Source: Phlebotomus papatasi
Taxonomy: Eukaryota; Arthropoda; Insecta; Diptera; Psychodidae
Length of the DNA stretch: 64,000 bases
Direction: 5' to 3'
Assembly: GCF_024763615.1 (NCBI RefSeq)
Contig: NC_077222.1
Location: 95,513,417 to 95,577,416, forward strand
Positions 33,886-45,566 of the stretch are shown here, in pieces. The position numbers and the translations under genes were made by a program. Every line of letters begins with the position of its first letter. Positions within the stretch are counted from its first letter, which is position 1. Under the pieces are notes generated by a model. That model was not told where the DNA came from and did not search any database. It saw nothing but the letters and a program-made list of their open reading frames with translations.

Positions 33886-34100
33886 TTCGCCATATGGCTT
33901 AACTTTTTTTTTTAATTTCTTTATCTGGCAAGATTTTAGGGAAAATGATCTAATAGATTTTGAAAAAAAATACACACCCACTAAAATTTCTTGTTATTTT
34001 GGGATTTCTAGACTTTCGGAAACTGATCTAAACTTCCAGTCTGAAACACGTGTTACATAATTTTAGTAAGCCATCTCAAGGCTAACCTAGATGTCTATAA

Positions 34101-34307
34101 TACGCGTTTCAGACCTAAGGCTTAGCCATATGGCTTAACTGCTCTAATTTCTTATGAATCTCGACCTTTGGAAAAATTTAATTTAGGATTAAATTATTAA
34201 AGATAAATGACCTAGTAGTTTCTCAAAAATCAATGTAAATAGCTCGTTATTGAGCATTTTGAGACCTTCGGGAACTGGGCTAAACCTCTAGTCTGAAGAC
34301 CGCTTAA
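34101..34307. mobile_element. AGACTAGAGG-family MITE
   Basis: Starts TACGCGTTTCAGACCTAAGG then CTTAGCCATATGGCTTAA. Ends TTCGGGAACTGGGCTAAACC then TCTAGTCTGAAGACCGCTTA. This is the best preserved copy of the family in the window. Confidence 0.75.
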
Positions 34308-36642
34308 GAGACATTTAATAGAATACTTATTGGAATTTTGTCGGAATATTTAAAGGATGTTTCTCGAATCGGAAGATTTTGAACTATTTGAGTTAAAGTA
34401 GGATGAATTAAACGATTGAAAATCCTGAACTTGACCATATTCTACTTGACCGTGTTCACTGCCGTCTTAATAACTTCCTCAATGATCCCAATGGTCTCAA
34501 CCGTCTCAACATTTAATCTCTGTGGCTCGAAGGTGTTTTAAGGACTAGTTATGGTATGATAAACTAGTAGGTTAGATTAATAAGGATCTTACTTAAATGT
34601 TTAAAACATTTTTATTATTTATCAAATTCAATTCCCTACCGTTTTTTTTTAAATGTAAACCGAACATAATAAACTTGCATTACATGTTGTGAATCAACTG
34701 ACCTACAATTGACGTTTTCGGGTTAAAAATTTCTCAAAAAGCTTGTATTTTATAAACAACAATTCCAACACCGTATATAACACTCCCATCTGACCATAAC
34801 CATTTGCGATTGAGAAATTCCATTTCTACAGACGGGCATTTCATGAAAAATATTTTGTTTATAATATAAAAAATGTATAGACAAAATCTGAATTTCAAAT
34901 GCACTTGAAGTAACAGTTTCGTGGGGTGACGGTATTTCTTTGGCATGATGAGAATCTGTAAATGTTTCGAGACTTTCGCTGCTTATCTTATTGGTGTGTC
35001 TCACAGAGATATATGACATGATATTGTTGACACGAGCTAAGGTTCTCTTTGGTATGGTTCGTATGTTACAAAGGTGGAAAACTGTAAAAGTCTATTCATT
35101 TTTCAGTAATGTTGATGGCATGTATAGAAAAGTGGCAGGCAATATTCCACGCATAGGTCTTTTCATTTGGGACTAATAATGGGAATGAATGGATTTTGTG
35201 TAATGGATGAATAGATTTTCAAAACTAATATAATATCGCCCAATGGCATATGGCATAAGTGCATTAATTGCAAATTGATAAGGAAAATGGTGTATATATG
35301 CGAGGTTGAGTATGTTGACTGTATAATGCTTATATTATTACCATCGCCAACCACCTAATCCAACAAATAACACGGCAAATTGTCTCACAATATATTCGTG
35401 TTTGGTATTAAATACTATAAACAAGTTTCTGTGAGTTTATAAATGAAAGAAAACATATGATTTCTATATACACACCACACATTTTATATAACTGATGACG
35501 ACGGAACTTATGTACATTTTCTGTATTGTATATATCGGTATATATTTTCGCATTCTATGTACAATGGCACGGTGTACTCAACTCGGCTGGTATGCTGTTT
35601 GTTGTTGTTGTCGGGTGTCTAAACGGCACAAGAAAGTATATAAATGTTTTCAAGGACGGCATTCGATTCATAAACAGAAACTCACAATATAGCAAACAAT
35701 GAGAGCACAGGGTGATATTTAAATTGAATTTTAATCATTCATCTCATCCCTCGAATCACAAGAAAAAAGATTTTTTGATTTAAATTTCTTCAAGACGCGG
35801 AATATTTTTTTTTTCTTTTTTTTAGATGTGTAGAGAGAAAAGTCATCAAGGTAAATGGGATCAAAGACCCTATCATGTTTAATATTATATACATTTCTTA
35901 TGGCTGGAAGGTGTAATAATGTAAATTGCGGCTAGGAGAATGAGGAGTGATAAGATTGGGACAGGAGAAGTGAGATAGAGATGCAAAAACTTTATGTTAG
36001 AATAATTCAAGTGTACCGAACTTCAATGGTTTTCAATGTTTCATAATTCATGAAATACACTGTTACTCAGATGAACTCTCATTACTATATATATATACAT
36101 AAAAGGGAGATATTTACCTGAGTAAAATGTGTACATGACGAATCTATGTATGAAAATAAACCCATGTGAATGATGCTAAAGTGAGAATATAATGTGGGGT
36201 ATTTTGTGCAATACGATGACGGCATGCTCTTATGTTTTGTAATTGTTTCTATTTAGAGGAAGTTTATTCCATTTGTTGCTGTTTGGATTGATGTTATTAA
36301 AAGTGAAATGATTATACGTTTAATTGTAAATTTAAATAGGTATATACACCCACAGAGATACATTCGAATCACAATGGAATTTCACTAGTAAACAATTGAG
36401 GTGTGTACACATTATATAAACAAAATGAATTTTACACAATTTTCATTCAATAATTTTGGGGAAATTTGATTTTGGCTACTCATGCAGATTATTATTATTC
36501 CAAATCTATTTTGTTAGGATGAAATGACCTAAAAGCTTCTAAATGATTAAGTATTCAATATTTGCCACTGCTGTGCACACTGCAAGAAAGAGAGGTCAAA
36601 ACCCATATATTAAGGTTATATTCAAAATTCCAAGAATATGTA

Positions 36643-36783
36643 GGGGAATGTTTTCAGGCTTCGCACATACTCAAGGCTTGGAACACTTCATATTTTTCGC
36701 ATATTTCTTTAATGAAAAGGTCAGATTCACAAAACGAATATGGGGAAAACAGGCGGAGTGTGCGAAGCCTGGAAGCCTTCCCC
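36643..36783. mobile_element. GGGGAA-family MITE (GCTTCGCACA type), copy 1
   Basis: GGGGAATGTTTTCAGGCTTC then GCACA at the left pairs with TGTGCGAAGCCTGGAAGCCT then TCCCC at the right. TA flanks both ends (36641-36642 and 36784-36785). It shares GAACACTTCATATTTTTC with 46868-47079. Confidence 0.8.
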
Positions 36784-36960
36784 TATTTCTTTAATCAAGT
36801 TATGATTTATCTTAATTCTTTTATGAATTTTTTAATAGATTCAAGAAAGCACCCTACAGCAAATTAGTTGACTTAAGGATCCAAAATTTTGAAATGATCT
36901 TATTACGCTGTCAATAAAATAATTCTCTAAATTCTCTTAAAAAGAAAATATTTCCTAATG

Positions 36961-38032
36961 CCTTCACCACACCTTTTGGCTTTGTATAATTTTATGAAGT
37001 CAAAATTCGCGCTCCTTTCTTTCTCAAAAGATTTGCATAAGTTTATCCTATTCTTTCGGTCTCAAAATATGGACCGAACTAAATCTAATTTGGTGTGACG
37101 TTCAAAAGAAGAAGAAGAAGAAGACTACGAAAGAGTGGGATAAACGAAGGCAAAATTTTCGAGAAAGAAAATTATGCAAAAGTCGATTTCATGAAATATT
37201 CCTAATCTGAAAGATGTGCCGGAGCCATAATTCCTTGGGCGCACCTTTTAGATCGGTAAAATTTCATTATATCAAAATTTCCGTCAAACACAAACTTTGG
37301 ACTGAACTAAATTTTATTTGGTGTGATACTCAAAAGAAGAAGAGTGCGAAAGAGTAGAATATCAGGGAATGTGAAGGATGTGAATTTTGACTTTATGACA
37401 TTTTCCTGATCTAAAAGGTGTGCAGGAGTCATAATGGCTCCGACACACCTTTTAGATGAGAAAAATTTCATGAAGTCGAAATTCGAATTCCTTTCTTTCT
37501 CACGCGCTTTGTATTTGACCATCTCATTTTTTTCGCACTCCAAATTCATTTGAGCTAAATTGATTTTATTGTGATATTTAAAAGAAGAAAAAGAGTGCGA
37601 AAGAATGAGATTGACATATGCAATGCGTGAAGAAAAGAAGAGGATTCGAATTTCGACTTCATAAAATTTTCTTGATCTAAAAGGTGTGCAGGAGTTATAA
37701 ATCAAATTTGATAATTCGCCAAACAAACTTTTTCCGTTAAAATTAGTTCAACAGATTGTTATGGCTCCCGCACAACTTTTGGATCGGTAAAATTTCATGA
37801 AATCAAAATTCACATCTCCTTCTTTCACACACGTTTTTCATGTGTCTGTCTCATTCTTTGCTCTCCAAATTCGATTGAACCAAATTGAATTTGTTGTGAT
37901 GTTTAAAGGAAGAAGAAGATTGCGAAAAAATGAGATAGATATAAGCAAAACATGTGAGAAAGAAAGAAATTCAAATTTCGAATGTCGATTTCATGAAATT
38001 TTCCTGATCTAAAAGGTGTGCCGGAGCCATAA
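36961..38032. repeat. Tandem array of four foldback units
   Basis: Units at about 36961-37230, 37231-37434, 37432-37700 and 37759-38032. Each opens with a CTCCGGCACACCTTTTAGAT-like arm and AATTTCATGAAGTCGAAATT. Each has a centre with CTTTCTTTCTCA and GATGTTTAAAAGAAGAAGAA, and closes with the complementary TGAAATTTTCCTGATCTAAA then AGGTGTGCCGGAGCCATAA. Every unit is its own hairpin, so the array can form four adjacent cruciforms. A 58-bp spacer separates units 3 and 4. Confidence 0.82.
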
Positions 38033-39468
38033 GAATATAAATCCTATAACTCAAATTTAAAAGGTATCCTTAAGTTTTGCTTGTAGACTTGTATTCTTTA
38101 GAAAATGTAAAGTTTTAAAAGACATTCTAATAGAAAATAATAGACAACCTAATAGAAATGGAATATAGTTAGTTTGAATACGGTTGATATTTGTTTAGCG
38201 GAAGAGTTTTGAAAAGAACGTCCAAATGTGTGAAACTGTCCCACACTTCGCTCTCCAAAATTGTCCAAAATATGAATCCAAAATGGATTGATATTTTGTT
38301 AGTTTCTAAGTAGATCTACAGTAAAATTACATGAAGTTATATAAATTGAAATTTAGGACGCATTTCTTTTACAATTTTAAAATTATTAACTGGACTAATT
38401 TGACGAGAATAAGTTAAACAATCTCCTTCCGGAACATGTTCTTCATTCTTTTCATTGCTGTAAAGTGTAAAACTTTGCCAGCTTGGCTGTGACTCTTGTC
38501 AGTCAAACACTCGTGGACAAACTCACAATAAAAAGTAAAAATTGTCAAAGTATAAAAACCTGTCAATATATACGGTATGTAAAGAGGTTTTCGAGCGTTT
38601 TCACCCTGGAGGTTGGCCACTTACGCTAAGACGGCAATGGTCGCATTGTATAATGGGTTGAATATGAGAGATTGTGAATTGTAATAAGAACAATACAATG
38701 AAATGTTAATAAATAAAACAAAATTTTCATTCTTTAACAAAATGTCATTTTTGCATAGGAACACTTATTAATTTAAAAAAGCTTTGAAATTAATTAAAGT
38801 CGACTAAATAATTAAATATATTAGATTTTTTAATGAAATTGCAAAGACAGGTAACTTTGTGAATTAAGGTACTGTCATTACTTGAAATCATAAAAACGAT
38901 GTAAAAGAAACTCACAGAAATTTTTCAATTTTATTTCGATATTTCTTTTTAAATTCCAACTTTAATTTATTTCTTGTTTTTGTATTTTTATGTAGCATTA
39001 TGTGAAATGCTTAATGATCCTTCCAATTATAAGATGTTTTTGGTTATTTTGAACACGATTCGGATTGCGTCACGAACTTTTATATCAATTCTTTGTTGAT
39101 TTATTTTTATACGCCGATAAATAATTTTTCTTGTTAAGAAGTATTCATAAAAATTGTACAGAGAATATAACCGTAGTTTTTTCTATTTTTTTTATATATA
39201 AATTTAAAACTATGACTTATGGATGGTGTTCTGACCACATTTTATTGTAAGGTAATTATCTGTGGATTACTCTTCATAAGAGAAAATCTGGTGTAAATCA
39301 CTTTTTACGTAAGTCCGAAAAGATATACTTAAAGTAACAGAGACCTTTCGAAGTTTTTTTTTAAAGGTATGTTTTTAAATTAAATAACTTTTCGACGAAT
39401 CTAAGAAAACATTCTTATTTTGCGATTAAATTAAATCATTTTTTTAATATTCATTATATAATCAAAAC

Positions 39469-39744
39469 CAGGGGCCTCTCGACATTTCATTTTTCCATAC
39501 GTTTTTGCATAGAGGCACTGAAGACTATTGGCAAGTTTTTTCCTAAAGAGAATTGACTTATCAGTCTGATATATTTCGAAATCGTGCATTAAAAGCTATC
39601 TAAAAATACATATTTCATAATGTTCGCCGAAATAATACAATAACTACGAACAAATTTGTTTAAGTCGCGGTGCAATACCTGCAAAATTTTTACAAGGAAA
39701 AGTGAAAAATATCTTCACTTTTTATTAGGCTTGATGGGCCCCTG
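39469..39744. mobile_element. hAT-like MITE, 276 bp, copy 1
   Basis: Ends CAGGGGCCTCTCG and GATGGGCCCCTG. The 8-bp direct repeat ATCAAAAC is perfect on both sides (39461-39468 and 39745-39752), the size made by hAT transposases. The interior recurs in opposite orientation at 59613-59887. No transposase frame. Confidence 0.88.
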
Positions 39745-41899
39745 ATCAAAACGAAAATCTGGTTTAAATATATTTTGTTTTCAGTCTCTTTTTCTAAAAA
39801 TACATTGCGTTTTCCGTAAAATATTACCGTTTTTTTAAGCATGCTTGAATTTTTCTCAGTGTATGCGAATATGCTAAAATATTGGTTAAGCCAAAATGAT
39901 TTCTTTTTCACTTCATTTCCAGTCACACCTAAATTGCAATTCCATTTTTAATTATACCCAGTAATAAATGCAGCACTTGGCTGAAATATAGAAATGAGAA
40001 TGCAGATTTGCAGCAATATAATCTCATTAAGAGAATGAAAAAAAAAATTGTAGAATTACTTTCTGTTTCAATAATTTCAAAAATTGGTGTTGCTTTTGAG
40101 AAAAAGTAAAAAAAAAATGAAAAAAAGAATGTGAGAGAAAGAAACGAAGAAAATTGTATAACTTCACAACATTGCAAACCAATTCACTTTTAAATATCTA
40201 CCTTGCATGAGAACAGAAATTATTTTTGAGAAGGAAGGTTCCATGGGAGAGACCAACCGCGGCAAGAGATGCAAAAGAAAATGCATTTTCAAGACATTAT
40301 ATATTCTGGCATTACTTCACAAATATTTGACGTACAATCACTTTAGTGCACAGTATGGCTTTGTTTTGGTGGTGAATTGATTAAAGGTTTATTGTGGGTA
40401 AAATTCGTTGAAGAAGAAAAGAAAATGAACCACAGGTATAATGGGTGTAATATATTCTTGAAATCTAAATCTGAAAATCGTGCGTGAGATTTCTCAGAGA
40501 TTTGAGAGACTGAATTTTAATGCGTTTTATGTATTCGAATAAGGTGAGTGCTGGATTTTTTTCGCGAAAATTACCTCAATCTTTATAAATTACAAATGAT
40601 TGAACAAGAGAATTCGTTTGTTGTTTCGCCCCTTTTTGGGTACATCGGCCGCCTTTTTATTGCTCGAACTCTACAGGAAGAGCAATATAAATCCCTTAGT
40701 TTTTGTTCATTACCTATAAATTTCTATACCCCTACCCCCCATTATGCTTTATTTCGACATCATTTTCACGAATCTAATGTTTTAATAAATGACTCTCGTC
40801 TATTCTCGTTGTGAGATCTAAAAGGCAAACGGTAAGAGATATTGACTTTAGATCTACGAAAAAACTCTACAGATCCGTTTAAACTAGGCTATTTCGATTC
40901 GAAGTGTTCGAAATAACCATTTCGAAATCAAAACCATTTATCCAAATCACAGCTTGAGATTGTTAAAGTCGAAGATCGATTTGAAACATAAAACATGCAC
41001 TTTTTCTTCTCAATAAGCCCGCAAGGTGGCTGAAGTAATTCTTTTTCGAATTTCGTAGTGCTCGAATATTAAAATCCACTTTGTTGTGAGCAAAAAAAAC
41101 AAAGCAATGACCTTACTATTCCTGTTCCTAAATCCATTCATGTTCGTAATCACTAAGTAACTTTTTGCCAACTTTATAATTCCCCACCTTATGAGTTTGA
41201 AAATTCGAAATTTTGTTTGAATCTTCGAATATCAACAACATTTTCAGCAAATAGAGTTCCATTTTCCTTTTAGTTGGAGAATCAAATTCCATTTCTGAGT
41301 GCACCAATGAGCTTTATCAAAATCCATTCTTGCTGACCTTGTCTAACTGTACCTGCCTAACTATAGTCAACTAGAAGGATTTTGTATAAACGTTAGGTAT
41401 ATTCTCCATCTTTCCTTTCTTGCCAATATCACAAGTGCCAGACATAATGGACAACCTTATTATTTCTTTTAAATAATTTTTTCTAACAAAACACTCCTTG
41501 CAACTTCACAGTCGTTTCGAAATGAAATAGAAAATCTGCCAGACTTTGCATTTTATGCGAGATTCACTCAGGCAAATTATGATAGATAGCAGGAAGGTTT
41601 TAGCTCAGAAACGAACCATTAAGGGGATTTCCTAAGACTCACGGCTGTATAGCATAATGCGATGGATTTTAAAATACCGATTTTTAAATAATAAAAAAAA
41701 CGAACCTCTGCGAAAAATCTCGGAGATGTATTTGGGATTGATTTTCGTCTTCAAATATTTTTAAGACATTAAGTAGGAGATGTTGTTCATTACTCAAATA
41801 GTTTTTGGAGTTTTTTTTATCAATGCAATGATAAATCGATACATCATTTATCTTTCTTTTATGATATCATGGTAGATTTTGAGGCTTTTTTTTGTATAA

Positions 41900-42490
41900 C
41901 CCGCCTAACACATTAAGTACCTTATCAAGTATTTAGTAAGTTCTTAACTATTTAAAAATATTATGAAAATGAGACAAATGTCAGTTCTTTGTAGCGAATA
42001 GCGAAAATATGGCATGACTCAGCCTTAACACTATGCACTTAATTAAGGCCTTTGTTAAAGTTCTTAATTAAGTAGTTTGTATTAAGAACATGAAAATTAC
42101 TTTCACTAAATACTAAATTAAGGATTTTCGATTCAGCATTTTTTAAGTACTTAACTTAGTGCTTATAGAAAAAGTGTTTTTAATATCACATAGTACTTCT
42201 TATTTTTCAAAAAAAAAAAAATTGAAAAACAAACACTTTTCTCTAATTGACAAAATAGCTATCAGCTCTGTTAGCTTTGTTGATATTCACTTTTTTCTAT
42301 ACCCGATTTACCATATGTGGTTGTTTTTCTGAAATGTCAAAATGTTTCATTTTTTATCGAATGGTTAACATTTATTCACTGCATTCCCTATTATAGTTTC
42401 TTCTTTTGCTACCAGATCTTTTGCCCAAACAACTTCTTAATTAAGGACTTAATAAGTACTTATTAAGGACTTATTTTAAGCACTTGGGAT
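41900..42490. repeat. Region of repeated TTAATTAAG / AAGTACTTA words
   Basis: AAGTACCTTATCAAGTATTT near 41918, CTTAATTAAGGCCTTTGTTA near 42038, and TTCTTAATTAAGGACTTAAT then AAGTACTTATTAAGGACTTA near 42435 look like arms of a decayed foldback element. The boundaries are not sharp and the centre is unique AT-rich DNA. Confidence 0.4.
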
Positions 42491-42913
42491 TAGCTATTTA
42501 TTTAGGAGCATAGACTGTGTCTTTAATTATGCTATTGTGCTAGTAACACTTTACCTTGTGCTAGCCGGGAATTCTAAATTATTTCCCAGCTAGTAAAAAT
42601 TAGAAAAAGTTGTAGAAAAATTGTATGAAATGATTTTATTGTTATGCAAAATTTATTGCCAGACAATACCTTACGGGTTCGAACATTTTGCGAAGTCTTT
42701 TCCGCTTGATCATCCCTTTTTTCAAAATTTTTGTGTTCTTTAAAATATAATGGGTCGAATGAGGATGATTGCAGCATCGAAATAATGTCTGGAATATAGG
42801 ATTTATTTTTTTTATATAATCAGAAAATTACTCTTTTGGATTACATGGCGGATCTGAAGATTTTTTCTTATGAGATTCTTCACAGTTGATTAACGATTAT
42901 TTACAACTTCCAG

Positions 42914-43181
42914 GATTTCACTTGAGCGGAACCGTCTGGACTTACCCACCGAATACAAATGACGGATCTAGTGGTGGTCAATCAACCACTGGCTCACAGC
43001 ACAACAGTGGTAACATAATAGGTCATCCTCAGCAGCAACCACCACATCACCAACAGGCAATTCGTTTGCCTGTCGATCGGGATGGTGGTTCCCATAATGG
43101 TGCCGGAGGTGGAGCCGGTGGTGGCGTGAGTTATTCCATGGAGGAGAATAAGAAATACAAAGTCTCCGTTAGCTTTGACAG
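42914..43181 (+). CDS. ZSWIM4/5/6: ZSWIM4/5/6-like protein, exon 3
   Basis: Acceptor TTACAACTTCCAG|GA, donor CAG|GTAAGC (GT at 43182). The first two bases complete the Gly codon from exon 2 and the last two bases begin an Arg codon. The exon starts GFHLSGTVW, a conserved ZSWIM4/5/6 block. It then runs through a low-complexity stretch rich in Ser, Gly, Gln, His and Pro (QQQPPHHQQ, then GAGGGAGGG) and ends in YKVSVSFD, which leads into the SWIM motif of the next exon. The low-complexity part is longer than I remember in vertebrate relatives, where the two conserved blocks are closer together. It is probably a flexible insect-specific insertion. Codon use is more GC-rich than the flanking introns. 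Confidence 0.93.
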
Positions 43182-43672
43182 GTAAGCAAATCCCCTTGGC
43201 TAATTTCCTATTCATTGGAAATTGCCTCTGAAGCATGGGGCTTCTCTTCTCTCTTTTGGTATTGAGACAATATTATTCATCCATTTCTTGCTCTCGGCGA
43301 CTCTTTGGAAATTTCAGTCTCGTCCACCATCTGATTGCACGAGACAACCCAGCAACAATCTTGTTTTTATTTTTATACCTCTCTTTCTGAGTTCCTCTTA
43401 CTTCTTTACACATTCTGTGCCAACATCAAAATATCTACATTGAAGAGAATCTCTTGTGCAATTACACCCAGTAGCGCCATTGATTCAGATTCTTACTTTT
43501 TTTTTCCTTCGACCGATCATCATCATCAACTCCTTGTTCTCGTTTCACATAGAAAAAAAACCCCTTCACGCACAAGATACCCTGCTAAAAATTGCAGAGA
43601 TTGTCGCGACAATTAATAATAATTGATTCGCAACACGATTTCCATTGTAAGATGTTTTCCTATTTGGTACAG
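43182..43672 (+). other. ZSWIM intron 3, 491 bp
   Basis: Donor GTAAGC, acceptor TATTTGGTACAG. It is much shorter than the neighbouring introns and free of recognisable transposons. Short frames inside it do not continue the protein. Confidence 0.85.
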
Positions 43673-43800
43673 ATGCAAAATCACATCAGTAACCTGCAGC
43701 TGTGACACAAAAGACATCTTCTGGTGCCATCACGTAGTTGCGTTGTCGCTCTACCGGATTCGATATGCTGAGACAGTTAAACTGCGAGTTCCCATATCGG
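43673..43800 (+). CDS. ZSWIM4/5/6: ZSWIM4/5/6-like protein, exon 4 (SWIM zinc motif)
   Basis: Acceptor TTTGGTACAG|A, donor TCGG|GTAAGT (GT at 43801). It encodes CKITSVTCSCDTKDIFWC followed by HHVVALSLYRIRYAE and VKLRVPIS. The zinc ligands of the SWIM motif, C-x-C-x7-C-x-H, are all present (about residues C232, C234, C242 and H244 of the joined protein). The SWIM domain is thought to bind nucleic acid or protein. In this family it is the defining feature. The last base begins a Glu codon completed 19 kb downstream, giving an ISETLLQMNR-like junction that matches the family. Confidence 0.95.
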
Positions 43801-44344
43801 GTAAGTCATTTTTAGTTATAATACCCAAGCAATGAAGAGGAGACCCCCTTTTATTTCTTCCAAATACCTCTTCTCAAGCAGCAGTAATCTGTCCGGCTGT
43901 AGTGGTCTTTAGTGCATAAATAATATTGTCTCTGGTGGTACAAAAAAGGTTGGGAAGACAGATAGAGAATGTTGTGTGTACACAGAAGAAAAATGTCTGA
44001 TGAGGTAAATGGCTTCTGTAATAGGTTTCATTGAATTTTAAAATTATACTTTAATAGTTACTACTTCTTATTTGGTCTGTAAATTACAAATGTATTTGAA
44101 AAATTCCTTTACTTCTCTCGACAAATGACAAACTATATATCACTTTGTTGTTACTTTATGATGGATTTTAAAAGTTTGTTTTTTTTTTTTTAAAAGAGTT
44201 TTAATTTGCCATTGAGGTCAAAAAACCTTCCGGCTTAAACCGAAATTATGGCCATTCAGGGAACATTAATGCATCATTTTTCTTATATGGATGGGATCTT
44301 AAAACGATTACTACTCGTCGGAAATTTTATGTTTGACCAGTAGG

Positions 44345-45066
44345 CGAAAATATGACAATGTCATATGACAAATTTTCGTGGTAAATTCGAGAGCAGGGTA
44401 ACATTAACCCTTTAACGACGAGCCACTTTTTACGGACTGAAAATCAACAATAAAAATTAAACTGGGAAACATAATCAATGATGAGTCTTACATCTAACCT
44501 TGAAAAGTCCAATAGAGTCTGATTCGGTGCATTTTGTGCTTCTATGAACGATAGGGACAAAAATAGCCCAAGAATTTAAGTAATTTTTCTGACAATACCA
44601 ATGCATAATAGTTTTTGCTTTAATGAAAAATATTACGTATGAGTATTATAGTTTTTATTGCCAAAAGGGTTTTGCTTAAAAAAAATTGGAAGTATAGAAA
44701 ATAAATAAAATCAATTGTGAATTTGAGAATTTAAAAATTCACCATTTTTGAGCTTAAATATTTACTACATAGTAAATAGCTACAGACTTGCAAAAAATAT
44801 TCTAGATTCCTTCAACCTTCTACTTTACAATTATGTACAGATATAAGAAAAAAATAACTTTAGGTAGTCAGGAAAAATTATTTTCTTTGTGGGACACCGG
44901 TGTTCCAATCGTCCTTAAAGGGTTAAAGCCCAGTGAGCAATTAATGACTATTGTTAAGAGCTCTATGAGGCTTTTAGTAACCGATATGAACCTGATTTTC
45001 CATTAATTTTTCTGAATTTACCACTTAAAGAAATTTTGTATTTGTCATATGACTTTGTCGTATCGT
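44345..45066. mobile_element. Foldback element split by a piggyBac-like MITE
   Basis: The left arm CGAAAATATGACAATGTCAT then ATGACAAATTTTCGTGGTAA ATTC is the inverse of the right arm GAATTTACCACTTAAAGAAA then TTTTGTATTTGTCATATGAC. Between them lies the TTAA-flanked element 44408-44922, so the foldback is the older insertion. Confidence 0.6.
44408..44922. mobile_element. piggyBac-like MITE, 515 bp
   Basis: Ends CCCTTTAACGACGA and TCGTCCTTAAAGGG, flanked by TTAA on both sides (44404-44407 and 44923-44926). The CCC start and TTAA target are piggyBac hallmarks. A subterminal GGGACACCGGTGTTCC palindrome is shared with 26258-26481. There is no transposase frame. Confidence 0.85.
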
Positions 45067-45155
45067 TCGTTACAGAATTCCCCTCCAGGCAATTTTACAA
45101 GTGTTTTTTTGTTCAAATTAGTTAAATTTCTTCCAATTTAGAGTCTGGACCGCAA

Positions 45156-45414
45156 CACTGGAAAAAATAAATGGTCAAATTGACCCTTTTCAACAAAAAT
45201 GGATCATATTTAACACTTTGAAAGGTTCACTTGAATCTTTTGAAATTTTGTTTGTACATTTATCACGATAGATTACATTTTAACGTAGATTCATTTCTCC
45301 TATCATATTTCTCTCATCTGAGCGAACACCAAAGATGACTTTTTCATTGTTTTTGTTCGTTTATTCCAGAGTTAAATAGATGTCAAAACAGTGACCCTTT
45401 TATTTTTACCAGTG
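45156..45414. mobile_element. CACTGG-ended MITE
   Basis: CACTGGAAAAAATAAATGGT then CA at the left pairs with TGACCCTTTTATTTTTACCA then GTG at the right. The palindrome GGTCAAATTGACC lies just inside the left end. The target duplication is unclear. Confidence 0.65.
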
Positions 45415-45566
45415 AATTTATTAGTATTCTATTTAGCATTTTTTTTTATAATTTTCTCTCCCGAAGTATACGCTTAAGTGTTGATCTCTTTTAAAAATAT
45501 AAAAAAATAAATAAACTTTCAAAGTACGTATGAATCTTTACATAGAATATTGAAATGATTAAGGTA

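Larger units (their letters stand above)
20302..42913 (+). other. ZSWIM intron 2, 22.6 kb
   Basis: Donor GTAAGT at 20302, acceptor TTACAACTTCCAG ending at 42913. It is filled with transposon remnants listed separately. Parts where I see no gene or identifiable element: 20302-21050, 21415-22029, 22906-24732 (23400-23700 is GC-richer and unique-looking), 25504-26257, 26690-29833, 30450-31660, 32985-33600, 34310-36640, 38033-39468, 39745-41900. Short frames in these parts show no recognisable protein. Confidence 0.85.

Noticed and set aside
33678..34060. Phe/Gly/Asp/Arg-rich frames on both strands near 33.8 kb
   Set aside because: They result from the repeated GGGATTTTGGCTTT word of a foldback element, not from a gene.
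37307..37726. 139-codon minus-strand frame
   Set aside because: It lies wholly within the tandem foldback array and translates its arms.
36961..38032. CRISPR-like array from regular repeats
   Set aside because: Units are ~205-275 bp palindromes without short constant repeats and unique spacers, and the genome is eukaryotic.
43335..43616. 93-codon frame in the short intron 3
   Set aside because: It is outside the conserved reading frame, and the exons on either side join perfectly without it.
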